Positions 6,352-13,463 of a stretch of 16,114 nt of DNA are shown here, piece after piece (position 1 is the stretch's first letter; the number at the start of each line of letters is the position of its first letter). Below the pieces are notes generated by a model that was not told where the DNA came from, did no database searches, and worked only from the letters and a program-made list of their open reading frames with translations. The DNA is taken from NCBI GenBank assembly GCA_016187105.1, contig JACPKK010000059.1, positions 1 to 16,114 on the forward strand, given 5' to 3'. The DNA comes from Candidatus Curtissbacteria bacterium. Its GTDB lineage: Bacteria; Patescibacteriota; Microgenomatia; Curtissbacterales; GWA2-41-24. The position numbers and the translations under genes are program-made.

Positions 6352-6726
6352 ATGGATCCAATTGCCAATATGTTAATCACAATCAAAAACGGTTACATGG
6401 CCAAAAAACAAGAGGTTGTTGTTCCATATTCAAAATTCAAAATGGAAATAGCCAAAGTCTTAGAAGCCTCGAAATTAATTGGAAAAATTGCCAAGGCTGA
6501 CTCAAAAATCCAAATAGAGCTTTTATACGAAAACAAAAAAGCAAAGATAACCGAAATTAAACGCGTCTCAAAATTAGGATTGAGAGTTTACGCCAAGAGC
6601 AAGGATATTAAAAAGATAAAAGGCGGCAAGGGTTTTTATATTATTTCGACGCCAAAAGGTGTCATGACGGGGCAAGAAGCAAAAGCGAAAAATCTGGGAG
6701 GAGAGGTAATCTGCCAGATTTGGTAA
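6352..6726 (+). CDS. rpsH: 30S ribosomal protein S8
   Basis: S8 is a primary binder of 16S rRNA central domain; in E. coli it represses the spc operon, which cannot be assumed here. From ATG 6352 the 124 residues begin MDPIANMLITIKNGYMAKKQEVVVPYSKFKMEIAKVLEASKLIG, the family N-terminal domain. They end in GGKGFYIISTPKGVMTGQEAKAKNLGGEVICQIW; STPKGVMT corresponds to the conserved STSKGIMT rRNA-binding segment. The frame is open back to 6241, but those 37 codons translate the leader repeat and are not protein-like. There is no Shine-Dalgarno site. Confidence 0.97.
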   Translation: MDPIANMLITIKNGYMAKKQEVVVPYSKFKMEIAKVLEASKLIGKIAKADSKIQIELLYENKKAKITEIKRVSKLGLRVYAKSKDIKKIKGGKGFYIISTPKGVMTGQEAKAKNLGGEVICQIW

Positions 6727-6741
6727 TGAAAAGCTTAATTT

Positions 6742-6837
6742 TAAAATCGAAAATTTTGTCTGGCTTCGCCAGTAAAATTTTCTCAAATAAGGGAAAGCGA
6801 ATATTAAGGGAAAACCGTATTAGGTTTGCCCTTAAAG
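6742..6837 (+). repeat. Two-hairpin leader element, copy 3 (before rplF)
   Basis: Hairpin I, 6749-6782: GAAAATTTT pairs with AAAATTTTC (9 bp) and CTGGC (6760-6764) with GCCAG (6768-6772) around TTC. The linker is AAGGGAAAGCG. Hairpin II, 6804-6835: TTAAGGG with CCCTTAA and AAACC (6812-6816) with GGTTT (6823-6827), loop GTATTA, two bases longer than in copy 2. The stem ends 11 nt before ATG 6847. TAAAAT (6742-6747) lies just upstream of hairpin I. Confidence 0.85.
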
Positions 6838-6846
6838 ATTAATATT

Positions 6847-7401
6847 ATGTCAAAAATCGGCAATCTTCCAATTCTAATCCCGCAAGGGGTAACAGTGACC
6901 AAAGTCGCAAGCGACATCAAAGTTTCCGGTCCAAAAGGCAACCTGTCATTCAGCGTCCATCCGCAAATTACAATCGAAGTAGAGGGCGACAAAATTAAAG
7001 TCGCCAGAAAGTCGGAGACTAAATTTGCTAAATCGCTTCATGGATTAACAAGGAGCATTATTGCCAACATGGTCAAAGGTGTTGTTGATGGCCACCAAAA
7101 AATCCTCGAGGTAGTCGGTGTCGGCTACCGGGCTGCTAAGCAAGGCGAAAATCTTGTCCTTAATGTTGGTTATTCTCATCCGGTTGTCATTACTCCCCTT
7201 ACGGGAATCGAGTTTGATACGAAAGAAAATAAAATTATCGTCTCCGGCGCAAATAAGGTTGTTGTCGGCGAAATGGCGGCAAGAATTCGCAGAGTCAAAC
7301 CGCCGGAACCTTACAAAGGTAAAGGGATCAAATATCTTGACGAGGTCATAAGAAGAAAACCCGGTAAAACTGTTAAAGCGGTCGGAGGTGGAACCCAGTG
7401 A
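6847..7401 (+). CDS. rplF: 50S ribosomal protein L6
   Basis: L6 lies near the factor-binding site of the large subunit. ATG 6847 gives 184 residues starting MSKIGNLPILIPQGVTV, the family start. It consists of two tandem L6 folds: the first with IKVSGPKGNLSFSVHP, the second with VVGVGYRAAKQGENLVLNVGYSHPV and the RRVKPPEPYKGKGIKYLDEVIRRKPGKTVK signature near the C-terminus. An in-frame TTG at 6826 would start inside the 3' arm of hairpin II and is rejected. The gene overlaps rplR by 4 nt (GTGA). Confidence 0.97.
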   Translation: MSKIGNLPILIPQGVTVTKVASDIKVSGPKGNLSFSVHPQITIEVEGDKIKVARKSETKFAKSLHGLTRSIIANMVKGVVDGHQKILEVVGVGYRAAKQGENLVLNVGYSHPVVITPLTGIEFDTKENKIIVSGANKVVVGEMAARIRRVKPPEPYKGKGIKYLDEVIRRKPGKTVKAVGGGTQ

Positions 7402-7763
7402 CAAAGGTTGCCAAAAAGTTCGCTCAAAAATCCAAAAGGCATTTCCGCATAAGGAAAAAATTATCGGGCACCCGCCTGATTCCAAGGCTTGTAGTTTTTA
7501 GGTCTAACAAATATATTTATGCTCAAGTGATAGACGATAAAGAAGGCAAAACTATCGCATCAGTATCGACCAGGAATCTTAAAAACGACAAGTCAAAAAA
7601 CGTTAAAAAAATTGATTCCTCTTTTGCGTCTGGTAAAAATTTGGCCAAATCTTTAGAAGCGAAAAAAATTAAAAAAATTATTTTTGATAGGGGCGGTTAT
7701 AAATATCACGGCCGGGTTAAAGCCTTGGCAGAAGGCGCCAGAAGTGGGGGGCTGGATTTCTAA
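7398..7763 (+). CDS. rplR: 50S ribosomal protein L18
   Basis: L18 binds 5S rRNA together with L5. It has 121 residues: KRHFRIRKKLSGTRLIPRLVVFRSNKYIYAQVIDD in the first half, then KGKTIASVST-type sequence, and YKYHGRVKALAEGARSGGLDF at the end, which is the family's conserved terminus. The start is GTG 7398 with GGAGGT at 7384-7389 (8 nt spacing), overlapping the rplF stop by 4 nt. Its own stop abuts rpsE with no gap. Confidence 0.97.
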   Translation: MTKVAKKFAQKSKRHFRIRKKLSGTRLIPRLVVFRSNKYIYAQVIDDKEGKTIASVSTRNLKNDKSKNVKKIDSSFASGKNLAKSLEAKKIKKIIFDRGGYKYHGRVKALAEGARSGGLDF

Positions 7764-8222
7764 ATGAACAGGGGTTATAGAAATTACGATCAAGGTCCTA
7801 GAGAGTTTGACGAAAAAGTCATCCAGGTCAATAGGGTTTCTAAAAAAACCAAGGGCGGCAACAAAATTGGCTTTTCTGTTCTGGTCGTTATTGGTGACAA
7901 AAAAGGCAGAGTCGGCGTTGGTCTCGGTAAAGCTCGGGATGTTGCTTCCGCCATCAGAAAAGCGGTCAACTATGCTAAGAAACACCTGATTACTGTTCCG
8001 ATCAAAAACGGTACAATCGAAACCGATATTTTCATCAAGCTCGGTGCGGCTAAGGTTTTGTTAAAACCTGCTCCCCTCGGGTCAGGGGTAATCGCCGGTG
8101 GCGCTGTCCGCGCAGTTGTAGAAGCGGCTGGCATTAGAAATATTTCATCAAAGGTTCTAGGAACCAAAAACCAGGCATCAAATGTCTATGCAACCCTGGA
8201 AGCATTAAGGAAAATATCATGA
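7764..8222 (+). CDS. rpsE: 30S ribosomal protein S5
   Basis: S5 contributes to decoding accuracy and mRNA unwinding at the entry site. The 152 residues hold the N-terminal domain (VIQVNRVSKKTKGGNKIGFSVLVVIGDKKGRVGVGLGKARDVASAIRKA) and the C-terminal domain (LLKPAPLGSGVIAGGAVRAVVEAAGIRNISSKVLGTKNQASNVYATLEAL). ATG 7764 directly follows the rplR stop, with no clear Shine-Dalgarno site. The next gene in most bacteria, rpmD (L30), is missing: rpsE overlaps rplO by 4 nt. Confidence 0.98.
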   Translation: MNRGYRNYDQGPREFDEKVIQVNRVSKKTKGGNKIGFSVLVVIGDKKGRVGVGLGKARDVASAIRKAVNYAKKHLITVPIKNGTIETDIFIKLGAAKVLLKPAPLGSGVIAGGAVRAVVEAAGIRNISSKVLGTKNQASNVYATLEALRKIS

Positions 8223-8662
8223 TAAGCCTGCATTCGCTATCAAACATCAATAAAAATAAAGCTAAAAGAATTGGCCGTGGTCCCGGATCTGGCAAAGGCA
8301 AAACGGCCGGCCGTGGCTCTAAGGGGCAAAATGCTCGCGGCAAGCTTCCTATAACTCACGCCCATTACGAAGGTGGCCAAAGACCTCTTTTTAAAAGGCT
8401 TCCTTATAGGAGGGGCAAAGGCAACAGCAAAATTTCACCAAAACCAATCGTTATCAACCTTAAGGATCTTTCCAAATTACCCCGGGGTTCGATAGTCGAT
8501 GTCGACCTTTTGCTAAAAATGAAGATGGTTAGTAAAAAAGAGGTAAAGGCAAAAGGAGTCAAGATTTTGGGATCAGGGCAAATCCCTCCAGGGCTTAAGA
8601 TAAATTTAGCCACTTCAAAAAAAGTAGCCGAAAAATTTTTAAAACCGCCAGCTAAGAAATAA
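8219..8662 (+). CDS. rplO: 50S ribosomal protein L15
   Basis: L15 is a large-subunit assembly protein with an extended glycine-rich N-terminus. The 147 residues begin MISLHSLSNINKNKAKRIGRGPGSGKGKTAGRGSKGQNARGK, the family motif, followed by YEGGQRPLFKRLPYRRG and a C-terminal globular domain with KGVKILGSGQIPPGLKINL. ATG 8219 overlaps the rpsE stop (ATGA) and AAGGA at 8207-8211 gives 7 nt spacing. secY starts 6 nt after its stop. Confidence 0.97.
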   Translation: MISLHSLSNINKNKAKRIGRGPGSGKGKTAGRGSKGQNARGKLPITHAHYEGGQRPLFKRLPYRRGKGNSKISPKPIVINLKDLSKLPRGSIVDVDLLLKMKMVSKKEVKAKGVKILGSGQIPPGLKINLATSKKVAEKFLKPPAKK

Positions 8663-8668
8663 ACCACC

Positions 8669-9949
8669 ATGCAAACCTACCTCCAAACAATTACTAGAGT
8701 TTTCAAGATTAAAGAACTGCGGAAAAAAATTCTCTTCACAGCACTTATTTTTTTAATCTTTAGAATATTTGCTCATGTTCCGGTACCTGGCGTAGATATC
8801 GTTTCTTTAAAAACCCTTTTCGCTTCAAGTCAGTTGCTGTCTCTTTTGGACATTTTTTCAGGTGGAACGCTAGCCAATTTTTCGGTTATGTCCCTTGGGC
8901 TCAACCCTTATATCAATGCCAGCATCATCATTCAACTTTTACAATTAGTCTTCCCAAAACTGGAGGAGCTCGCCAAAGAAGGTGAAGCCGGCAGGGAAAA
9001 AATCAATCAATACACCCGTTACCTGACTGTGCCGCTTACCGTCCTCCAAGCCTTTGGTATGTACATTCTCCTTCGAAACTCTCAAATCATCTCAAGCGCC
9101 GCCCCCCTTACGATCCTGTCACTAGTCGCCACTATGACCGCTGGAACCATTCTTCTTATGTGGCTGGGTGAAATGATTTCGGAAAAAGGTATCGGTAACG
9201 GAATCTCTATGGTAATTTTCGCAGGTATCGTTGGTAGACTCCCCATTGGCCTTGCCCAGCAGGCGACGCTTTTCGATCCAAGCCAACTTAAAAATATTAT
9301 CGTTTTTGCCGTGATGGCAATTATCGTCATCGTCTCTATCGTTTTTGTTACCCAATCCCAAAGGCCGATTCCGGTCAATTATTCAAGAAGAGCTTCGGGC
9401 CAGTCCGGCGCTTCAAGCTTTATTCCCTTGCGCGTTAATCAAGCCGGGGTTATCCCCATAATTTTCGCCGTTTCTCTAATTCTTCTTCCGACAACCGTGG
9501 CCAGATTTTTTGCAGGCTCTCCCAATGTCATGATTGCCAATCTCTCTCAAAACCTTGAAAGACTTTTTAACCCTCAAGGTCTTACTTACAATGCCACTTA
9601 TTTCCTGCTGGTAGTTGCTTTTACTTATTTTTATACAACCGTTGCTTTCAATACCAAACAACTTTCGGAAATGCTCATGAAACAGGGCGGCTTTATTCCC
9701 GGTATTAGGCCGGGCTCTTCAACTAAATCTTACCTTGACCATATTTCTCTAAGGGTGACGCTCTTTGGCGCTATATTTTTAGGGCTGGTTGCCATCCTTC
9801 CATCAATCGGCCAGGGCTTAACCGGCGTCACGACCCTGTTAATCGGAGGTACCGGACTTTTGATTATCGTCTCCGTCGTTTTGGAAACCGCCAAGCAAAT
9901 CGAATCGCAACTTGTAACACGAAGCTATGAAGGATTTTTAAGGAAATGA
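8669..9949 (+). CDS. secY: Preprotein translocase subunit SecY
   Basis: SecY is the channel of the Sec translocon in the cytoplasmic membrane. At 426 residues it has normal length. Ten hydrophobic segments fit the family topology, at about 21-38, 72-94, 118-135, 146-166, 179-195, 209-227, 257-277, 310-326, 362-380 and 386-405. FRIFAHVPVPGVD (31-43) after TM1, GIGNGISMVIFAGI (174-187), and the cytoplasmic GFIPGIRPG (341-349) are signature sequences. No Shine-Dalgarno site precedes ATG 8669; rplO ends 6 nt upstream, so coupling is likely. It overlaps adk by 4 nt. Confidence 0.98.
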   Translation: MQTYLQTITRVFKIKELRKKILFTALIFLIFRIFAHVPVPGVDIVSLKTLFASSQLLSLLDIFSGGTLANFSVMSLGLNPYINASIIIQLLQLVFPKLEELAKEGEAGREKINQYTRYLTVPLTVLQAFGMYILLRNSQIISSAAPLTILSLVATMTAGTILLMWLGEMISEKGIGNGISMVIFAGIVGRLPIGLAQQATLFDPSQLKNIIVFAVMAIIVIVSIVFVTQSQRPIPVNYSRRASGQSGASSFIPLRVNQAGVIPIIFAVSLILLPTTVARFFAGSPNVMIANLSQNLERLFNPQGLTYNATYFLLVVAFTYFYTTVAFNTKQLSEMLMKQGGFIPGIRPGSSTKSYLDHISLRVTLFGAIFLGLVAILPSIGQGLTGVTTLLIGGTGLLIIVSVVLETAKQIESQLVTRSYEGFLRK

Positions 9950-10494
9950 AAATTATCTTTTTAGGCAGCCAGGGTTCTGGTAAATCTACTCAAGCAAAGT
10001 TGATGGCTCAAAAACTCAATTTGCCCTATATAGAGATGGGTCAGCTCTTAAGGGATAAATCTAAGAAGAGAAATACCGAGGCCGGCGAAATCCGCCAAGC
10101 CCTGGAAGTCGGCGATCTGGTTTCGGATGCCATCACCGTTAAAACCCTTCGCTCAAGGCTTGCCAAATCTGACTGCAAATACGGCTTTGTTCTGGATGGT
10201 TATCCCAGAAACTATGCTCAACTGGAAGGTTTGCCAAGGGATATTGATAGAGTTTTTTTCTTTAAAGTTTCCGATGAAGAAGCGATTGAAAGATTAATTA
10301 AAAGGGGCCGCCATGACGACACTTTAGATATTATTACCAGGAGACTCGAAGTTTACCATAAAGATTCAGAGCCCCTGATCGCCTATTTTAAAGAACAGGG
10401 GATTCTTGAGGAAATTAACGGCAGCGCCACTATCGAATCGATTCGTCAGGATTTAGCAGGGAGAATTCAAAATGAAAATGCTAAAGGAAAGTAA
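9946..10494 (+). CDS. adk: Adenylate kinase, short-LID form
   Basis: This is a nucleoside monophosphate kinase, probably converting AMP + ATP to 2 ADP. The 182 residues have the P-loop GSQGSGKST (7-15), where most bacterial Adk read GAPGAGKGT, R36 in the NMP-binding segment, and the DGYPRNYAQ motif (84-92). The LID is only a short loop (KRGRHDD, 119-125), followed by RRLEVY with the paired arginines R132/R133. There is no zinc-type or long LID insertion, so length is below the roughly 214 of E. coli Adk. Position between secY and map is the classical adk locus. A related CMP/UMP kinase specificity cannot be fully excluded. It overlaps map by 23 nt. Confidence 0.9.
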   Translation: MKIIFLGSQGSGKSTQAKLMAQKLNLPYIEMGQLLRDKSKKRNTEAGEIRQALEVGDLVSDAITVKTLRSRLAKSDCKYGFVLDGYPRNYAQLEGLPRDIDRVFFFKVSDEEAIERLIKRGRHDDTLDIITRRLEVYHKDSEPLIAYFKEQGILEEINGSATIESIRQDLAGRIQNENAKGK

Positions 10495-11221
10495 AGAGAT
10501 AGAGATTATGAAAGTTTCCGGGAAAATCGCCGCACTTGCCCTTAAAAAAGTTTTAGAAAATGTTAAGCCAGGGGTAAGGTGTATTGATCTGGACAATATT
10601 GCCCGCCAAGAAATTGAAAGCCATGGGGCAACTTCTTCGTTTAAGACGGTTGACAATTACCAGTGGACAATTTGTACAACTTTAAATAACCAAGTTGTTC
10701 ATGGGATTCCAGGCGTTCGCAAACTGCAAGAAGGAGATATTCTTGGTATCGATATTGGCGCTCTCTATAATGGCTACCATAGCGATCTGGCTATCTCTGT
10801 CCCTGTTGGAAAAATTTCAAAAGACAAAAAAAAGTTCCTTGCTGCTGGCCGAAAAATCTTAAAAGCAGCCATCGCCAAAGCAAAACCCGGCGCCAAAATC
10901 GGAGATATCTCGCAAACCATTCAAAAAGGGATCGAAAGTGCCGGTTACTCTGTAGTTAAAAGCTTAACTGGTCATGGCGTAGGACGCCGCCTGCACGAAG
11001 ACCCAATGATTCCCGGGTTTGGAAAAGCCGGCACAGGAAAAGAGGTAAAAGTTGGTATGACGCTGGCAATTGAAATCATTTATGCTCAAGGTTCAGGCGA
11101 AGTAAAGCTGGAAGACGACCAGTGGACGATTTCGACCAATGATAATTCTTTGGGCGGTCTTTTTGAACAGACGATCGCAGTCACAAAATCCGGCCCTATA
11201 GTCTTGACGCCATATCTTTAA
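10472..11221 (+). CDS. map: Methionine aminopeptidase, type I
   Basis: Map removes the initiator methionine from nascent proteins using a dinuclear metal centre. The 249-residue sequence keeps all five ligands: D94 (GIDIGA), D105 (HSDLA), H168 (TGHGVGRRLHEDP), E201 (LAIEI) and E232 (FEQTI); H77 (VVHGIP) matches the catalytic histidine. There is no N-terminal zinc-finger extension. ATG 10472 has AGGGAG at 10458-10463 (8 nt spacing) inside adk; an ATG two codons later (10478) is also possible. Linkage to secY, adk and infA is the usual spc-tail arrangement. Confidence 0.97.
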   Translation: MKMLKESKEIEIMKVSGKIAALALKKVLENVKPGVRCIDLDNIARQEIESHGATSSFKTVDNYQWTICTTLNNQVVHGIPGVRKLQEGDILGIDIGALYNGYHSDLAISVPVGKISKDKKKFLAAGRKILKAAIAKAKPGAKIGDISQTIQKGIESAGYSVVKSLTGHGVGRRLHEDPMIPGFGKAGTGKEVKVGMTLAIEIIYAQGSGEVKLEDDQWTISTNDNSLGGLFEQTIAVTKSGPIVLTPYL

Positions 11222-11253
11222 ATTATGTACAATACAAATTCGATTCCAAAACT

Positions 11254-11350
11254 TAAAATTGAATTTGAATCGGGCTTAGCCCGTTCAAATTTTTCAACTA
11301 AGGGAAAGGGGAATATTAAGGGGAAAACCGTCTAAGGTTTGCCCCGTAAA
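11254..11350 (+). repeat. Two-hairpin leader element, copy 4 (before infA)
   Basis: Hairpin I, 11262-11291: AATTTGAA pairs with TTCAAATT, with one bulged T, and CGGGC (11271-11275) with GCCCG (11279-11283) around TTA. Relative to the CTGGC/GCCAG copies, the T-A pair has become G-C. The linker is AAGGGAAAGGGG. Hairpin II, 11316-11349: TTA and GGGG with CCCC and TAA, plus AAACC with GGTTT, loop GTCTAA. The extra G in the left arm is matched by an extra C in the right. The stem ends 3 nt before ATG 11353. Confidence 0.85.
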
Positions 11351-11352
11351 TC

Positions 11353-11589
11353 ATGAAACCGGGCGTTATCGAGGTAGATGGTGAGGTGGCAGAAGCCTTA
11401 CCCAACACTATGTTTAGAGTCAAAGTTGTTGCCGGGCAAATACCCAGTGTGGCAGAAGACAAGATAGTCCTCTGTCATCTTTCCGGAAAGATGAGAATAA
11501 ATTACGTCAGAATTCTGCCTGGGGACAGGGTAAAAATTGAAATGACACCGTACGACCTTACCAAAGGCCGGATCACTTATAGGTACTAA
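11353..11589 (+). CDS. infA: Translation initiation factor IF-1
   Basis: IF-1 occupies the 30S A site during initiation and assists IF-2 and IF-3. The 78-residue S1-like OB fold matches the family: IEVDGEVAEALPNTMFRVKVVAGQ, VLCHLSGKMRINYVRILPGDRVKIEMTPYDLTKGRITYRY. The last part, PGDRVKIEMTPYDLTKGRITYRY, is nearly invariant in bacteria. The start ATG 11353 lies only 3 nt after hairpin II of the leader element and has no Shine-Dalgarno site. Location between map and rpmJ is standard. Confidence 0.98.
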   Translation: MKPGVIEVDGEVAEALPNTMFRVKVVAGQIPSVAEDKIVLCHLSGKMRINYVRILPGDRVKIEMTPYDLTKGRITYRY

Positions 11590-11618
11590 ATCAAAATGCA
11601 AAAATCAAAAATCAAAAT

Positions 11619-11710
11619 TATAGATCTCAAAATTTTATCCGGCTTTGCCTGGAAAATTTTGTCAATAAAGGGAAAGGGAATATTAAGGGAGAACCGTTAG
11701 GTTTGCCCTT
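11619..11710 (+). repeat. Two-hairpin leader element, copy 5 (before rpmJ)
   Basis: Hairpin I, 11628-11661: CAAAATTTT pairs with AAAATTTTG (9 bp), then TCCGG with CTGGA including a G-T wobble. The linker is AAGGGAAAGGG. Hairpin II, 11685-11710: AAGGG with CCCTT and AACC with GGTT around GTTA. This copy lies 89 nt from the rpmJ start; two more hairpins fill the space. Just upstream, 11600-11618 is an AAAAATC heptamer repeated about 2.7 times. Confidence 0.82.
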
Positions 11711-11712
11711 TA

Positions 11713-11791
11713 GATAACGGAGCGCTACTTAACAACGATTAAAGTAGTAGCGAAGTTATCGCAAGGAAGTCGAAAGAAGAGAGACTTCCTT
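11713..11791 (+). promoter_or_regulatory. Two extra hairpins in the rpmJ leader
   Basis: Hairpin III, 11713-11760: GATAAC pairs with GTTATC, and inside it CTACTT with AAGTAG and CGC with GCG across a small bulge. Hairpin IV, 11763-11791: AAGGAAGTC pairs perfectly with GACTTCCTT (9 bp), loop 11772-11782. Hairpin IV is followed by AAAG and ATG 11800, 8 nt after the stem, so it reproduces the CCTT-AAAG-start arrangement of hairpin II in other copies. It may have taken over that role. Function unknown. Confidence 0.6.
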
Positions 11792-11799
11792 AAAGTATC

Positions 11800-11913
11800 A
11801 TGAAAGTTCAAGCTAGCGTTAAAAAAAGATGCGTTAACTGCAAAACCGTCAAAAGGCGGGGCAGGATTTATGTAATTTGCGCTAACCCTCGCCACAAACA
11901 AAGACAAGGATAA
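11800..11913 (+). CDS. rpmJ: 50S ribosomal protein L36, zinc-binding form
   Basis: L36 is the smallest large-subunit protein and stabilises 23S rRNA near the factor-binding region. The 37 residues are MKVQASVKKRCVNCKTVKRR... ending KQRQG. The zinc ligands C11, C14, C27 and H32 are all present, so this is the C+ form. ATG 11800 is the only sensible start; no Shine-Dalgarno site is seen and hairpin IV ends 8 nt upstream. Neighbours infA and rpsM are as in most bacteria. Confidence 0.97.
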   Translation: MKVQASVKKRCVNCKTVKRRGRIYVICANPRHKQRQG

Positions 11914-11943
11914 AAGTGATGAATAATTATGGACATAAAAAAA

Positions 11944-12038
11944 TACAATTAAATTTGGGAACAGCTTCGCTGGCCCAAATTTTTCCTATGAAAGGAGAGG
12001 GAATACTAAGTGAGAACCCCCAGGTATCTCCCTTAGAG
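11944..12038 (+). repeat. Two-hairpin leader element, copy 6 (before rpsM)
   Basis: Hairpin I, 11951-11982: AAATTTGGG pairs with CCCAAATTT (9 bp) and CAGC (11962-11965) with GCTG (11969-11972) around TTC. The linker AAAGGAGAGG (11991-12000) contains a strong Shine-Dalgarno match 43 nt from the start. Hairpin II, 12006-12036: CTAAG with CTTAG, GAG with CTC, ACC with GGT. The outermost pair is C-G where other copies have T-A. The stem ends 4 nt before ATG 12041. This is the position of the alpha-operon leader in E. coli, but the S4 pseudoknot there has a different structure. Confidence 0.83.
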
Positions 12039-12040
12039 TA

Positions 12041-12448
12041 ATGGCTAGAATTGCCGGTGTAGATTTACCAAGCGAGAAAAGAATAGAAGCGGCGCTTCCC
12101 TATATATTTGGGATCGGGCTAACTTTAGCAAAAAAAATTATCAAGGATTGCGGCCTCGATCCGGACAAAAGGACAAAAAATTTATCAGAGGAGGAAATTA
12201 ACAAAATCCAAAGGGCTGTAGAAACCTACAAAGTTGAGGGTGATTTGAGGCGAGAAATCCAGGGGAATATAAAAAGGTTACAAGAAATCGGTTCATATCG
12301 CGGTACGCGGCACTCTAAAGGATTACCGGTAAGAGGCCAAAGAACTAGAACTAACGCCAGGACCAAAAGAGGCAAAAGGGTAACCATCGGGACAGTTAGA
12401 AAAGAAATTATTGCCAAAACGGCAACGCCTGTCGAAGCTAAAAAATAA
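12041..12448 (+). CDS. rpsM: 30S ribosomal protein S13
   Basis: S13 sits in the 30S head, contacts S19 and reaches P-site tRNA. The 135-residue protein starts MARIAGVDLPSEKRIEAALPYIFGIGLTLAKKII, has the helix-two-turn-helix fold, and carries the signature GSYRGTRHSKGLPVRGQRTRTNARTKRGK. The basic C-terminal tail continues to VRKEIIAKTATPVEAKK. ATG 12041 follows hairpin II by 4 nt. First gene of the alpha-type block. Confidence 0.98.
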   Translation: MARIAGVDLPSEKRIEAALPYIFGIGLTLAKKIIKDCGLDPDKRTKNLSEEEINKIQRAVETYKVEGDLRREIQGNIKRLQEIGSYRGTRHSKGLPVRGQRTRTNARTKRGKRVTIGTVRKEIIAKTATPVEAKK

Positions 12449-12456
12449 AAACTAAG

Positions 12457-12855
12457 ATGACCAAAATTGAAGTTTCAAAAACTAAAAATCAAAAACAAGA
12501 ACCTAAAAAAATTGCCCATGCCAAAGCTTTCGTCACCGCCACCTTTAACAATACTCTTGTTAATATTACCGATGTAAGCGGGGCTACTTTAGCCTGGGGC
12601 TCTGCTGGCAATTCCGGATTTAAAGGTGCGCGTAAAGCAACTCCTTATGCAGCTACAACAGCTGTCGAAGGGGTTGCAAAAAAAATTAGAGAAAAAGGCG
12701 TTTCCAGTATTGAAATATACATTAAAGGCCCCGGGCCTGGCAGGGATGCAGCCATCCGGGCTTTTAAAGCCGCAGGCCTTGATATAACCGCCATTTCCGA
12801 TATCACCCCGATTCCCCATAATGGACCGAGGGCATCAAAAAGGAGACGGGTATAA
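12457..12855 (+). CDS. rpsK: 30S ribosomal protein S11
   Basis: S11 is on the 30S platform near the E site. The 132 residues include AKAFVTATFNNTLVNITDVSGATLAWGSAGNSGFKGARKATPYAA, then IKGPGPGRDAAIRAFKAAGLDITAISDITPIPHNGPRASKRRRV, which is the invariant end. ATG 12457 lies 8 nt after the rpsM stop with no clear Shine-Dalgarno site. The first 18 residues (MTKIEVSKTKNQKQEPKK) are basic and variable. The stop shares one base with the rpsD start (TAATG). Confidence 0.98.
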   Translation: MTKIEVSKTKNQKQEPKKIAHAKAFVTATFNNTLVNITDVSGATLAWGSAGNSGFKGARKATPYAATTAVEGVAKKIREKGVSSIEIYIKGPGPGRDAAIRAFKAAGLDITAISDITPIPHNGPRASKRRRV

Positions 12856-13463
12856 TGGCAAGATACACTGGACCAAAACACAGATTATGCAGGGCGGAAG
12901 GTGTTGCCGTCTGCGGCTTGCCTAGTTGCCCTGTTATCAAAAAGAACGCAGGGCCTCCGGGACAACATGGCCAAAAAGGCCGCAGAAAACTTTCCGAGTA
13001 CGGTATCCAGCTTAGGGAAAAACAAAAAGTGAAAAGAATTTATGGGGTTCTTGAAAAACAATTTAAAAAATATTTCCAAATTGCTTCCAGAAAAAAAGCA
13101 GCAACAGGCGAAGCTATCTTGTCTCTTCTGGAAACTCGTCTTGATAATGTTGTTTATCGCCTTAATTTGGCCCGGACTCGTTATCAAGCAAGGCAAATGG
13201 TTTCCCATGGCCATGTTTTGGTAAACGGGAAAGGGGTTACAATTCCATCGTTTAATGTTAGAATTGGCGATGTTATCACGCTTTCGCCCAAGACTGCAAA
13301 TCTTGATTTCATTAAAAAACTGTCGCAGGATTCAAAAGATGCCCAGATGCCCTCATGGCTGGAAAAAAGTGCCCTTGCCGGCAAAATTAAATCGCAGCCT
13401 GCGCGTGAAGATATCGATATCGATATTAACGAAAGGTTAATCGTCGAATATTACTCGAGATGA
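12855..13463 (+). CDS. rpsD: 30S ribosomal protein S4
   Basis: S4 nucleates assembly of the 16S 5' domain and, in E. coli, represses the alpha operon. It has 202 residues. After the N-terminal region come PPGQHGQKGRRKLSEYGIQLREKQKVKRIYG and then the S4 RNA-binding domain: LETRLDNVVYRLNLARTRYQARQMVSHGHVLVNGKGVTIPSFNVRIGDVI. The end is NERLIVEYYSR, typical for S4. H9, C12, C20 and C25 could form a zinc site, though the spacing differs from the usual four-cysteine S4. AGGAG at 12841-12845 gives 9 nt spacing to ATG 12855. Confidence 0.97.
   Translation: MARYTGPKHRLCRAEGVAVCGLPSCPVIKKNAGPPGQHGQKGRRKLSEYGIQLREKQKVKRIYGVLEKQFKKYFQIASRKKAATGEAILSLLETRLDNVVYRLNLARTRYQARQMVSHGHVLVNGKGVTIPSFNVRIGDVITLSPKTANLDFIKKLSQDSKDAQMPSWLEKSALAGKIKSQPAREDIDIDINERLIVEYYSR

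Noticed and set aside
12006..12036. E. coli-type S4 pseudoknot in the rpsM leader
   Set aside because: The same element precedes six unrelated genes, and the structure is two simple hairpins with no pseudoknot like that of the alpha operon.
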